Of a DNA stretch of 5,068 nt, positions 1 to 5,068 are shown in pieces. Origin of the DNA: Armatimonadota bacterium (GTDB lineage Bacteria > Armatimonadota > Armatimonadia > Armatimonadales > Armatimonadaceae); assembly GCA_030833025.1 (NCBI GenBank), contig JAURHZ010000176.1, forward strand, positions 1 through 5,068, written 5' to 3'. The notes beneath the pieces are model-generated. The model had not been told where the DNA came from, made no database searches, and saw only the letters and a program-made list of their open reading frames with translations. How positions within the stretch are numbered: the stretch's first letter is position 1; every line of letters starts with the position of its first letter. A program made the translations under genes and the position numbers.

Positions 1-268
1 CAGCAAGCGCACGTAGTGCCGACTGTGTGTCATCGATGTGATAGGCGATCATGTCAACAACAACATCAAAGGTTTCACCTTCGAATGCAGCCTCGAATGT
101 AGCTTTATCCTTACGATCTCCGGTGATCACACGGACATTGGGGCTGTCTGCAAAGCGATGCGGAGTCCGCCCGCGGTTGTGGAGGACAACTTCATCCCCG
201 CGTGCAACCAGCGCCTTCGTAATTGCCGTCGATATCAATCCCGTTCCGCCAAGTAGTAGAATCTTCAT
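1..268 (-). CDS. NAD-dependent epimerase/dehydratase family protein (N-terminal part, cut by window edge)
   Basis: Reading the minus strand from the ATG at 268-266 gives 89 open codons that continue past the window edge, so only the N-terminal part is present. It opens with a beta strand and glycine-rich loop (MKILLLGGTGLIS, residues 1-13), the Rossmann dinucleotide-binding fold of extended short-chain dehydrogenases/reductases. A second strand ends at H30-N31-R32-G33, where these enzymes contact the cofactor ribose. Strands around 45-51 (VRVITGD) and 67-74 (FDVVVDMI) follow in the expected order. Family members act on nucleotide sugars or related cytosolic substrates; the substrate cannot be told because the catalytic YxxxK region lies outside the window. 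An in-frame ATG at 283 would add five residues (MNGVT); I prefer 268 because family members usually begin right before the first strand. No Shine-Dalgarno sequence is visible at either start. It is divergent from the PHP gene across 45 bases. Confidence 0.82.
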   Translation of the reverse strand, partial: MKILLLGGTGLISTAITKALVARGDEVVLHNRGRTPHRFADSPNVRVITGDRKDKATFEAAFEGETFDVVVDMIAYHIDDTQSALRALA

Positions 269-313
269 AGTTACACCATTCATAACACCGCGGGGGAGGA
301 TTGGACAAGGCCG

Positions 314-1135
314 ATGCTTGGATTTGATTACCACACACACCATCACCGCTGCGGGCACGCCGTCGGGACGATTCACGACTACTGCGAAGCGGCTCTCGCG
401 CTCGGGATGACAACCTTTGGCATCAGCGACCATGGTCCGGCGTACTGGCTAGATGGCGACCATGCGCAGCCACAAACGCAGATGGCTTGTAGCTCTGTCA
501 CCGGTTATGTGGCCGAGGCCCAGATGGAGCGTGAAAACTACGCGGGGCGTATGGATATCAAGGTGGGTCTTGAGGCCGACTGGATTCCAGGGCGCACGGA
601 TGACCTTAAGCAGATTCTGGACAGTCATCCGTTCGACTATGTCCTCGGAAGTGTCCACTATATTTTGGGCCGGTCGATATTTGCACGGACGCGCTGGGAC
701 AACGAGGATGCATCCGATGTCTACACGGCTTACTACGAAGAGCTGTGCCGAGCGGCGGCGAGTGGGCTTTTTGATATTCTGTCACACCTTACGGCGGTGG
801 AGGCTTACGGACCACCAATAGATCCTTCGCTTGCGGGAAGCTTGTACCCGATGGTCGCGACGGCCATTAAAGAAAGCGGCTGTGTGGTGGAGCTAAACTC
901 GAGCGGCTACCGAAAGCGTCCACACGCGGATGACCCATTTCCAAACCACCATCTCTTGGCTGAGCTGGTTTCACGTCGGGTTCCGCTGACATTTGGATCA
1001 GATTGCCATGCACCGCACGAGGTTGGATATGGTGCGGAACGTATTCTAGCAGCGCTGGAGTACTACGGTCTGAAGCCAAGTGGCACTCCATACACGGTGA
1101 AGCGTGGCCCGATACTTACCTTTACCTATGCATAA
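314..1135 (+). CDS. PHP-domain phosphoesterase, histidinol-phosphatase (HisJ/HisK) type
   Basis: This 273-residue protein has the length and motif order of PHP-type histidinol phosphatases, cytosolic metal-dependent phosphoesterases that can remove phosphate from L-histidinol phosphate in histidine synthesis. Visible motifs are the N-terminal DYHTHHHRCGHA with H7 and H9, then SDHG with H40, GLEADW with E87, GSVHY with H115, SHL with H158 and FGSDCH with D230 and H232. Together these supply the full set of expected metal ligands. The third-quarter motif reads SHLT where many relatives have an Asp after HL. No other histidine gene is nearby, so the substrate is inferred from the family and another phosphoester is possible. 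ATG 314 is the first usable in-frame start after the TAG at 257-259. A purine-rich GGGGGAGGA (292-300) lies rather far upstream (13 bases), and AAGG (307-310) lies very close. The next gene, terC, begins 55 bases downstream. Confidence 0.86.
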   Translation: MLGFDYHTHHHRCGHAVGTIHDYCEAALALGMTTFGISDHGPAYWLDGDHAQPQTQMACSSVTGYVAEAQMERENYAGRMDIKVGLEADWIPGRTDDLKQILDSHPFDYVLGSVHYILGRSIFARTRWDNEDASDVYTAYYEELCRAAASGLFDILSHLTAVEAYGPPIDPSLAGSLYPMVATAIKESGCVVELNSSGYRKRPHADDPFPNHHLLAELVSRRVPLTFGSDCHAPHEVGYGAERILAALEYYGLKPSGTPYTVKRGPILTFTYA

Positions 1136-1172
1136 CGCACAGACTGTGCTGCAATGTTGCCCGCTTTTGTCA

Positions 1173-1181
1173 TGAGATAAT
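1173..1181 (+). promoter_or_regulatory. Candidate extended -10 promoter for the TerC gene
   Basis: TGA-GATAAT matches an extended -10 element (TGn followed by a TATAAT-like hexamer). The hexamer ends at 1181, only nine bases before the ATG at 1191. No good -35 is seen at standard spacing (TTGCCC at 1157-1162 is too close). A start site about seven bases downstream would give a leader of nearly zero length, consistent with the absence of a Shine-Dalgarno sequence. Inferred from sequence only. Confidence 0.4.
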
Positions 1182-1190
1182 AATGACGCA

Positions 1191-2018
1191 ATGAATATGT
1201 CCGGATTAGTCAACTTCAGCTGGATGAGTCAGCCATCCGCGTGGATTGGCCTCGTCACACTGGTCGCGCTTGAGATTGTACTTGGCATCGACAACATCGT
1301 TTTCTTGACAATCCTCTCCGGGAAGTTGCCAAAGGAAGACCAACCACGCGGGCAAAAGCTTGGCATGACGCTCGCAGTGATCCCGCGCCTTGTGTTGCTC
1401 CTTGCGATTCCGCTTGTTCTTGCGATGAAGGATCCCCTCTTCACGATTCCCTTCATCACAGATCCGGGACACGGAGGCCATGGCAAGGGAATCGGCCTCT
1501 CCCTCCAGGACTTAGTGGTACTGGTCGGTGGGGTTTTTCTGATCTACAAAGCCACACACGAGATTCACGGAAAGCTCGAGGGCGAGGATGAGCATGCGCC
1601 AGGAGCATCGACTGGCAAGGCAGGAGCGAAATTCTCTGCGGTGATGGTCCAGATCATGGTGATCAACCTGGTCTTCAGTCTCGACTCTATTGTCACCGCA
1701 ATCGGGATTATCCCACCCGAGCAGGTGATGGTGATGATGATCGCGGTCATCATTTCGACTATCATCATGGCGGCCACGGTACGGCCGGTTGCTGGCTTTG
1801 TCGAGCGGCATCCGACGGTCAAAATGCTCGCGCTCTCGTTCCTCATGTTAATCGGTACCACACTCGTTGCAGAAGGCTTTCATTTTCATATCCCTAAAGG
1901 CTATGTCTACTTTGCGATGGCCTTTTCGGTCTTTGTGGAAGTCCTCAATCTCAAAGCATCCGGTGGGAAGAAAGTCACACCGGTTCACCTGCATGAGCAG
2001 TACCCGGATGTCGAATAG
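1191..2018 (+). CDS. TerC family integral membrane protein
   Basis: This 275-residue polytopic membrane protein carries the hallmarks of the TerC family. ALEIVLGIDNIVF (residues 26-38, with D34 and N35 in the first helix) and its partner NLVFSLDSIVTAIG (159-172, with D165) are the paired acidic motifs of the two inverted halves. The C-terminal signature includes LVAEGFHFHIPKGY (225-238) and FVEVLNL (248-254). About seven hydrophobic segments are visible, near 18-40, 59-79, 103-119, 150-174, 179-197, 212-230 and 238-254. Studied relatives act in manganese export (Alx in E. coli, MeeF/MeeY in Bacillus) or are linked to tellurite resistance, so metal-ion efflux is the best guess. A Gly/His stretch, GHGGHGKG (93-100), lies in the loop before the third helix, and an acidic linker (E130-H135) follows it. 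No manganese riboswitch fits in the 55-base upstream gap. ATG 1191 is preferred; ATG 1197 is the alternative. Neither has a clear Shine-Dalgarno sequence. Confidence 0.88.
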   Translation: MNMSGLVNFSWMSQPSAWIGLVTLVALEIVLGIDNIVFLTILSGKLPKEDQPRGQKLGMTLAVIPRLVLLLAIPLVLAMKDPLFTIPFITDPGHGGHGKGIGLSLQDLVVLVGGVFLIYKATHEIHGKLEGEDEHAPGASTGKAGAKFSAVMVQIMVINLVFSLDSIVTAIGIIPPEQVMVMMIAVIISTIIMAATVRPVAGFVERHPTVKMLALSFLMLIGTTLVAEGFHFHIPKGYVYFAMAFSVFVEVLNLKASGGKKVTPVHLHEQYPDVE

Positions 2019-2043
2019 TCAGTCCTTCCACCGCATTTGTGCG

Positions 2044-2052
2044 TGATATAGT
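2044..2052 (+). promoter_or_regulatory. Candidate extended -10 promoter for pyrG
   Basis: TGA-TATAGT forms a good extended -10 element in the 44-base gap between the terC stop and the pyrG ATG. The hexamer (2047-2052) ends ten bases before ATG 2063, the same geometry as upstream of terC, so the transcript would start at or just before the initiation codon. No ribosome-binding sequence lies between. A weak -35 (TTCCAC, 2026-2031) has only 15 bases of spacing. Inferred from sequence only. Confidence 0.42.
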
Positions 2053-2062
2053 AAACGGCGTT

Positions 2063-3717
2063 ATGCCCTCCCCCACGCCTCAATCGGCAACCGGCGGGAC
2101 CACCGCCAAACAGGTCCGCTATCTCTTCGTCACTGGTGGTGTCGTCAGCTCAATCGGTAAGGGAATCACCTCCGCATCGCTGGGACGCCTGCTCAGAAAC
2201 CGTGGCTTCAAAGTCGCGATGCTGAAGCTGGATCCGTACATCAATGTAGATGCTGGAACGATGAATCCGTACCAGCATGGTGAATGTTTCGTCACGGATG
2301 ATGGTGCGGAAACCGATCTCGACCTAGGGCACTATGAGCGCTTTGTTGATATCGAGCTGACGCGTGAAGCATCCGTCACAACCGGATCTGTCTACGGCGC
2401 AGTCATCCAGAAGGAACGCCGCGGCGATTATCTCGGTGGCACCGTTCAGGTCATCCCCATGTCACCAATGAGATTAAAGACAGAATTATCGGTTTAGGTA
2501 AGTCCACCGATGCTGACATTGTTCTGGCAGAGGTTGGCGGGACTGTGGGCGACATCGAGGGCTTGCCATTCCTTGAAGCGATTCGCCAAATGAAGCGCGA
2601 TGCTGGCAGTGGAAACGTCCTCTACATACACGTCACGCTTATTCCAGCCGTTGGCCCATGGGGTGAGGTTAAGACCAAGCCGACACAGCACTCTGTGATG
2701 CGTCTGCGCGAAGTTGGGATTGCCCCTGATGTGTTGGTTTGTCGTACGGGTCGCCCTATCAACAAAGAGCAGAAGGAGAAGATTGCTCTCTTCTGTGATG
2801 TCGATGCCGATGCGGTGATTGAAGCGCGTGATGCCGACACCATTTACGAAATTCCATTGGTGTTTGAAGAGGAAGGCTTTTCCGACCTCGTCGTTAGGCG
2901 CCTTGGGCTCCCAGTTACCGAGCCACGTACATCCACGTGGAGGGAAATTGTCGAGCGCATCGTGCATCCAACCAAAGATGTCGAAATCGCCGTCGTGGGT
3001 AAGTACATCCAAAACGGGGATGCCTATATTTCCATCGCTGAGTCCCTTGGCCATGCAGGAATTCTGCATGACTCCAGAGTGCGCTTGCGTTGGATTGACT
3101 CTGAGGAAATTGACACGGTCGCTGATGCGAAGAACCGCATCGATGGTTGCAGTGGCCTCGTTGTCTGCCCAGGCTTTGGGGCGCGTGGTATTGAGGGCAA
3201 GATTGCAGCGGTGCAGCTTGCGCGCGAAAGCGGACTACCATTCCTTGGTATCTGCCTCGGAATGCAAATGGCTGTGATCGAATATGCCCGTAATGTCTGT
3301 GGCCTAGTCGGTGCGAACACGACAGAGACATCCCCTGAAACGCCCCACCCTGTCATCGATCTGATGACCGAACAGGCTGATGTGTCGGATAAGGGTGCAA
3401 CCATGCGCCTTGGCTTATGGCCATGTACGCTACTGCCGGGAACTCTGGCACACAGTGTTTATGGAGCAACCGACATTGCAGAGCGTCATCGTCACCGCTA
3501 CGAATTCAATAACGCTTACCGTGAGCAACTCACGGCTGCGGGACTTCGCTGCAGCGGTGTGAATCCTGACAAAGACTTGGTTGAAATTGTCGAAGTGGAA
3601 GGGCATCCGTACTTTATCGCCTGCCAGTTCCACCCGGAATTCAAGTCACGTCCTGATCGGGCCCACCCGTTATTTGCGGGGTTGGTCGGTGCAGCGCTCA
3701 CCTATCAAAATGCTTAA
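2063..3717 (+). CDS. pyrG: CTP synthase (glutamine-hydrolysing), interrupted by a one-base frameshift
   Basis: CTP synthase converts UTP to CTP using ATP and ammonia from glutamine, the last step of pyrimidine nucleotide synthesis. The amidoligase domain shows GGVVSSIGKG (residues 25-34), KLDPYINVDAGTM (55-67) and DDGAETDLDLGHYE. After Pro132 (CCC, 2456-2458) the frame breaks and runs to a TAG at 2495-2497. The other frame resumes at once with VTNEIKDRIIGLGKSTDADI and EVGGTVGDIEGLPF. Adding one C to the 2455-2458 run restores the expected IPHVTNEIKD and a 551-residue protein, close to the usual 545 or so. The glutaminase domain (about 307-551) has nucleophile Cys398 in GICLGMQ and catalytic His524 and Glu526 in QFHPEF. 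All key residues survive and the downstream frame shows no decay, so a sequencing error or very recent mutation is likelier than an old pseudogene. ATG 2063 gives a 14-residue Ser/Thr/Pro-rich extension before the first strand. GTG 2039 is possible but would place the putative -10 inside the gene. A terminator follows at 3725. Confidence 0.93.
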
Positions 3718-3724
3718 GTGAAAT

Positions 3725-3751
3725 GCCCTCTGGTAAACAGAGGGCTTTTTT
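3725..3751 (+). terminator. Rho-independent terminator of pyrG
   Basis: A perfect 8-bp stem, GCCCTCTG (3725-3732) with CAGAGGGC (3738-3745), encloses the loop GTAAA and is followed directly by six T (3746-3751). It starts seven bases after the pyrG stop codon. This is a textbook intrinsic terminator on the plus strand. Confidence 0.93.
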
Positions 3752-3761
3752 ATGTCTCACG

Positions 3762-3796
3762 AAAAAAACCACCCCCCGAACCCGGGAGGTGGTTTT
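3762..3796 (-). terminator. Intrinsic terminator of the convergent LTxxQ gene, possibly bidirectional
   Basis: AAAACCACC (3765-3773) pairs with GGTGGTTTT (3788-3796). After one C/A mismatch, CCC (3775-3777) pairs with GGG (3784-3786) around a six-base loop. On the minus strand the hairpin is followed by a run of seven T (the A run at 3762-3768), so it mainly ends the gene whose stop is at 3821. On the plus strand it has only four T and could act as a backup for pyrG. Confidence 0.87.
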
Positions 3797-3820
3797 CTTA
3801 TGTCTAAACAGTAAAACCGC

Positions 3821-4309
3821 TTACTGACGTGGTGCGCCGCCTGGACCACCAGCACCACCCTGACGCTGCATCGCCATCAAAGCCTTGAGCTTTGCTTGCT
3901 GATCCTTCGTCAAAATCTTGTTCATCTCTGCCTCAGCAGCCTTCTGAAGTGGCTCGGCTTCCTTCATCGCAGCATCCTGGATCGGCTTCATTTCCTTCTG
4001 CATCTTAGCAAAGAGTTCTTTCTGCTTTGCCTGTGCAGCTGGGCTCTTGTCCTTGGCCAGCTTCTCGCCCTCAGCCTGGAACTTCTTCATGATGGCTTGC
4101 ATCTTTGGCTGATACTTTGCCTGAAGCTTCAATGCAAGTGGTTGGAACTTCTTCTGAACCGCTTCCATCTTCGTCTTTTGTGCAGCAGACAGTCCCAGTG
4201 GATCCTGCATTTGGCCACCAGCAGGTGGCTGCTGTGCATTCACAGGAGCGTACGTACCAACACCGAGAACGGTAGCAGCCGCTACCAAGCCAAGCATCCA
4301 TCTCTTCAT
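3821..4309 (-). CDS. Exported LTxxQ-type (CpxP/Spy-like) helical protein
   Basis: This 162-residue protein starts with a typical signal peptide: basic MKR, a hydrophobic core at 4-19 and a VNA-QQ cleavage site after residue 25. The mature part is almost wholly helical, very rich in Lys, Gln, Ala and Met, and has no cysteine. LGLSAAQ (38-44) near its start and ILTKDQQ (132-138) near its end resemble the paired LTxxQ motifs of CpxP/Spy-type periplasmic proteins, which act as ATP-independent chaperones or envelope-stress sensors; that function is only inferred here. Two copies of a Pro-x10-Pro unit (P57/P68 and P109/P120) suggest internal duplication. The tail (151-160) is Gly/Pro-rich and probably disordered. 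The ATG is supported by GAGGA seven bases upstream. The gene converges on pyrG, with its terminator 25 bases after the stop. A related gene lies upstream on the same strand. Confidence 0.82.
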   Translation of the reverse strand: MKRWMLGLVAAATVLGVGTYAPVNAQQPPAGGQMQDPLGLSAAQKTKMEAVQKKFQPLALKLQAKYQPKMQAIMKKFQAEGEKLAKDKSPAAQAKQKELFAKMQKEMKPIQDAAMKEAEPLQKAAEAEMNKILTKDQQAKLKALMAMQRQGGAGGPGGAPRQ

Positions 4310-4316
4310 GTCACTA

Positions 4317-4321
4317 TCCTC
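4317..4321 (-). promoter_or_regulatory. Ribosome binding site of the LTxxQ gene at 4309
   Basis: GAGGA on the minus strand lies seven bases before the ATG at 4309, good Shine-Dalgarno spacing, and fixes this start. It contrasts with terC and pyrG, which have no such element. Confidence 0.7.
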
Positions 4322-4406
4322 ATCTAGAGCGACAGGGCATCCGGTGATGAACTGCCAACTCGGTCATGTCCACCGTGCCCCATGAATCCGAGACACAAGC
4401 GACCAA

Positions 4407-4415
4407 AGTGTACCA
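4407..4415 (-). promoter_or_regulatory. Weak candidate extended -10 promoter for the LTxxQ gene at 4309
   Basis: On the minus strand TGG-TACACT resembles an extended -10 element. It would start transcription near 4400 and give a leader of about 90 bases. The only -35-like sequence, TGGACG, is 19 bases upstream. This is the best candidate seen in the 256-base gap between the two LTxxQ genes, but chance matches of this quality are common. Confidence 0.22.
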
Positions 4416-4470
4416 CTGGACCGTATTTCAGCGTCCATCCGACAAAACTGTTATCGGTTCGTTTTACGGA

Positions 4471-4485
4471 TTACATGAGATGTAA
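4471..4485. repeat. Short perfect dyad TTACAT-GAG-ATGTAA, possible operator
   Basis: Six-base arms TTACAT (4471-4476) and ATGTAA (4480-4485) are perfect inverted repeats around a three-base centre, inside the 256-base gap between the two LTxxQ genes and about 160 bases upstream of the ATG at 4309. The size and symmetry suit a dimeric regulator. The dyad is too weak and lacks a T-run for a terminator. Its use as an operator is inference. Confidence 0.3.
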
Positions 4486-4565
4486 CGCGACAACAATGCT
4501 GCGATTACGCAGTTTCAAAGCGCTTGAGTTCCAGTCTCAACGAAAACAACTTCAGGCATACTCAA

Positions 4566-4946
4566 CTATTTTTGAGCAGCCTTCCCGGGAGCTGGTGTTG
4601 TCGCCTTCTTGGAAGAACGCTCAATCTCAATCAACATCTTCTTTTGCTGAGGCGTCAAGATTTCTGTTACCGCATTCGCCCGCTGCTTTAGTACAGGTGT
4701 TAATTCCTTTGCAAATGTCGCATTTTCGCCATTCAGCGCACGTGTGAGCTTTGCAATCTTAGGCTGATGGTTCGCTACAATTTTTGTAATGACAGGAGTA
4801 TATTTTGCGTCCACCGCCGTAAGACGCTCCTGTTGCGCCGATGTCAGTCCAAGCTTACGCGAGACATCAGGTGACACAAACATCGGCTTTCCAAGCTGCG
4901 GTCCTTGAAAAATCAGCAATCCGACAAAAAATGCGAGAAAATGCAC
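4566..4946 (-). CDS. Small LTxxQ-type protein with N-terminal hydrophobic segment, paralogue of its neighbour
   Basis: This 126-residue protein has a hydrophobic segment at 3-13 (FLAFFVGLLIF), likely a signal peptide or membrane anchor although it lacks the usual basic residues before it. LGLTSAQQERL (32-42) and EILTPQQKKML (95-105) are clear LTxxQ-type motifs at the two ends of a helical region, as in CpxP/Spy-like envelope proteins. It aligns with the neighbouring protein at LGL-T/S-x-AQ, the AV..K..P stretch and QPK (61-63), but lacks roughly 35 middle residues, keeping one Pro-x10-Pro unit (P51/P62) where the neighbour has two. The tail after 110 is Lys/Ala/Pro-rich. The start is GTG: GGGAGGG lies seven bases upstream, and an in-frame TGA (4973-4971) with no other ATG, GTG or TTG between rules out a longer form. 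No convincing terminator follows, so read-through into the downstream relative is possible. Role inferred from motifs only. Confidence 0.75.
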   Translation of the reverse strand: MHFLAFFVGLLIFQGPQLGKPMFVSPDVSRKLGLTSAQQERLTAVDAKYTPVITKIVANHQPKIAKLTRALNGENATFAKELTPVLKQRANAVTEILTPQQKKMLIEIERSSKKATTPAPGKAAQK

Positions 4947-4953
4947 TGACCAG

Positions 4954-4960
4954 CCCTCCC
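4954..4960 (-). promoter_or_regulatory. Ribosome binding site deciding the GTG start at 4946
   Basis: GGGAGGG on the minus strand lies seven bases before GTG 4946. It supports that non-ATG codon as the true start of the small LTxxQ-type protein. Confidence 0.7.
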
Positions 4961-5000
4961 GGATGGAACATCAAATGCCACTGCGGCAACAAAGTACTGA

Positions 5001-5068
5001 ATGCAAATCTACCGTACTCTCTTCGCTGCAACCACGGCCGCATTAGTGGCATCAGCGACCCAAGCGCA
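5001..5068 (+). CDS. Start of an exported protein (signal peptide only, cut by window edge)
   Basis: From ATG 5001 the plus strand encodes 22 complete codons before the window ends. They read as a signal peptide: a short N-region with one Arg (MQIYR), a hydrophobic Ala/Leu/Val core (residues 6-19) and a likely cleavage site after SATQA (18-22). The mature protein lies outside the window, so its function cannot be given. No clear Shine-Dalgarno sequence precedes the ATG. The gene is divergent from the small LTxxQ-type gene across 54 bases, which must hold both sets of start signals. Such a short open frame could arise by chance; the ordered signal-peptide pattern is the reason for the call. 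Confidence 0.55.
   Translation, partial: MQIYRTLFAATTAALVASATQA

Noticed and set aside
1137..1149. Small inverted repeat GCACA-GAC-TGTGC after the PHP gene
   Set aside because: Five-base stem with a three-base loop and no T-run; too weak for a terminator and not distinctive enough as an operator.
1136..1190. Possible manganese (yybP-ykoY) riboswitch upstream of the TerC gene
   Set aside because: The gap is only 55 bases, too short for the aptamer, and it shows none of its conserved pairing.
2039..2062. GTG at 2039 as an earlier pyrG start
   Set aside because: It lacks a Shine-Dalgarno sequence, would put the likely -10 element inside the coding region, and adds residues further from the conserved N-terminus.
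2494..3069. Long antisense open frame (191 codons) within pyrG
   Set aside because: It lies wholly opposite the strongly conserved CTP synthase sequence and shows no recognisable motif; it is a shadow of the pyrG codons.
3896..4327. Leucine-rich plus-strand open frame opposite the LTxxQ gene
   Set aside because: The Leu/Cys/Trp bias is what the complement of Lys/Gln/Ala codons produces. The minus strand has a signal peptide, a ribosome binding site and a terminator.
4524..4540. TTGAG/CTCAA hairpin downstream of the small LTxxQ gene as its terminator
   Set aside because: Only a five-base stem with a seven-base loop and no T-tract on the minus strand.
4382..4747. Plus-strand open frame of 121 codons spanning the gap and the end of the small LTxxQ gene
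   Set aside because: No ribosome binding site, no recognisable domain, and it overlaps a better-supported gene on the other strand.
4867..5052. Minus-strand open frame of 61 codons at the right edge
   Set aside because: It overlaps the start of the small LTxxQ gene in another frame and the plus-strand signal peptide, with no features of its own.

Overview
The window is ordinary bacterial chromosome with tightly packed housekeeping and envelope-type genes. I see no tRNA, rRNA, CRISPR array, insertion sequence or phage gene. Base composition is moderate and even throughout. The organism cannot be named with confidence. A short-leader promoter style, an epimerase whose Rossmann loop reads GGTGLIS, and a pair of small LTxxQ-type exported proteins would fit a deep-branching group such as Armatimonadota, but that is only a guess.

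Left part (1-2018): a truncated NAD-dependent epimerase/dehydratase-like gene leaves the window on the minus strand. It is divergent from a complete PHP-domain phosphoesterase of the histidinol-phosphatase type (314-1135, +). A TerC-family integral membrane protein follows (1191-2018, +).

Middle (2044-3796): pyrG, encoding CTP synthase, is complete in content at both ends. One C is missing from a short C run at 2455-2458, so the amidoligase part is split into two frames. Re-inserting one base gives a normal protein of about 551 residues. A strong hairpin terminator follows pyrG. A second hairpin, with its T-tract on the minus strand, serves the convergent gene.

Right part (3821-5068): two minus-strand genes encode small, helical, lysine/glutamine-rich exported proteins with LTxxQ-type motifs at both ends, resembling the CpxP/Spy type. 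They look like diverged paralogues. At the right edge a plus-strand gene begins with a clear signal peptide and runs out of the window.

The genes do not form one obvious pathway. The PHP gene, terC and pyrG are co-directional, but terC and pyrG each appear to have their own promoter. I did not find a convincing new multi-gene system. The points most worth checking are the pyrG frameshift, the apparently leaderless starts of terC and pyrG, and the architecture of the paired LTxxQ proteins.
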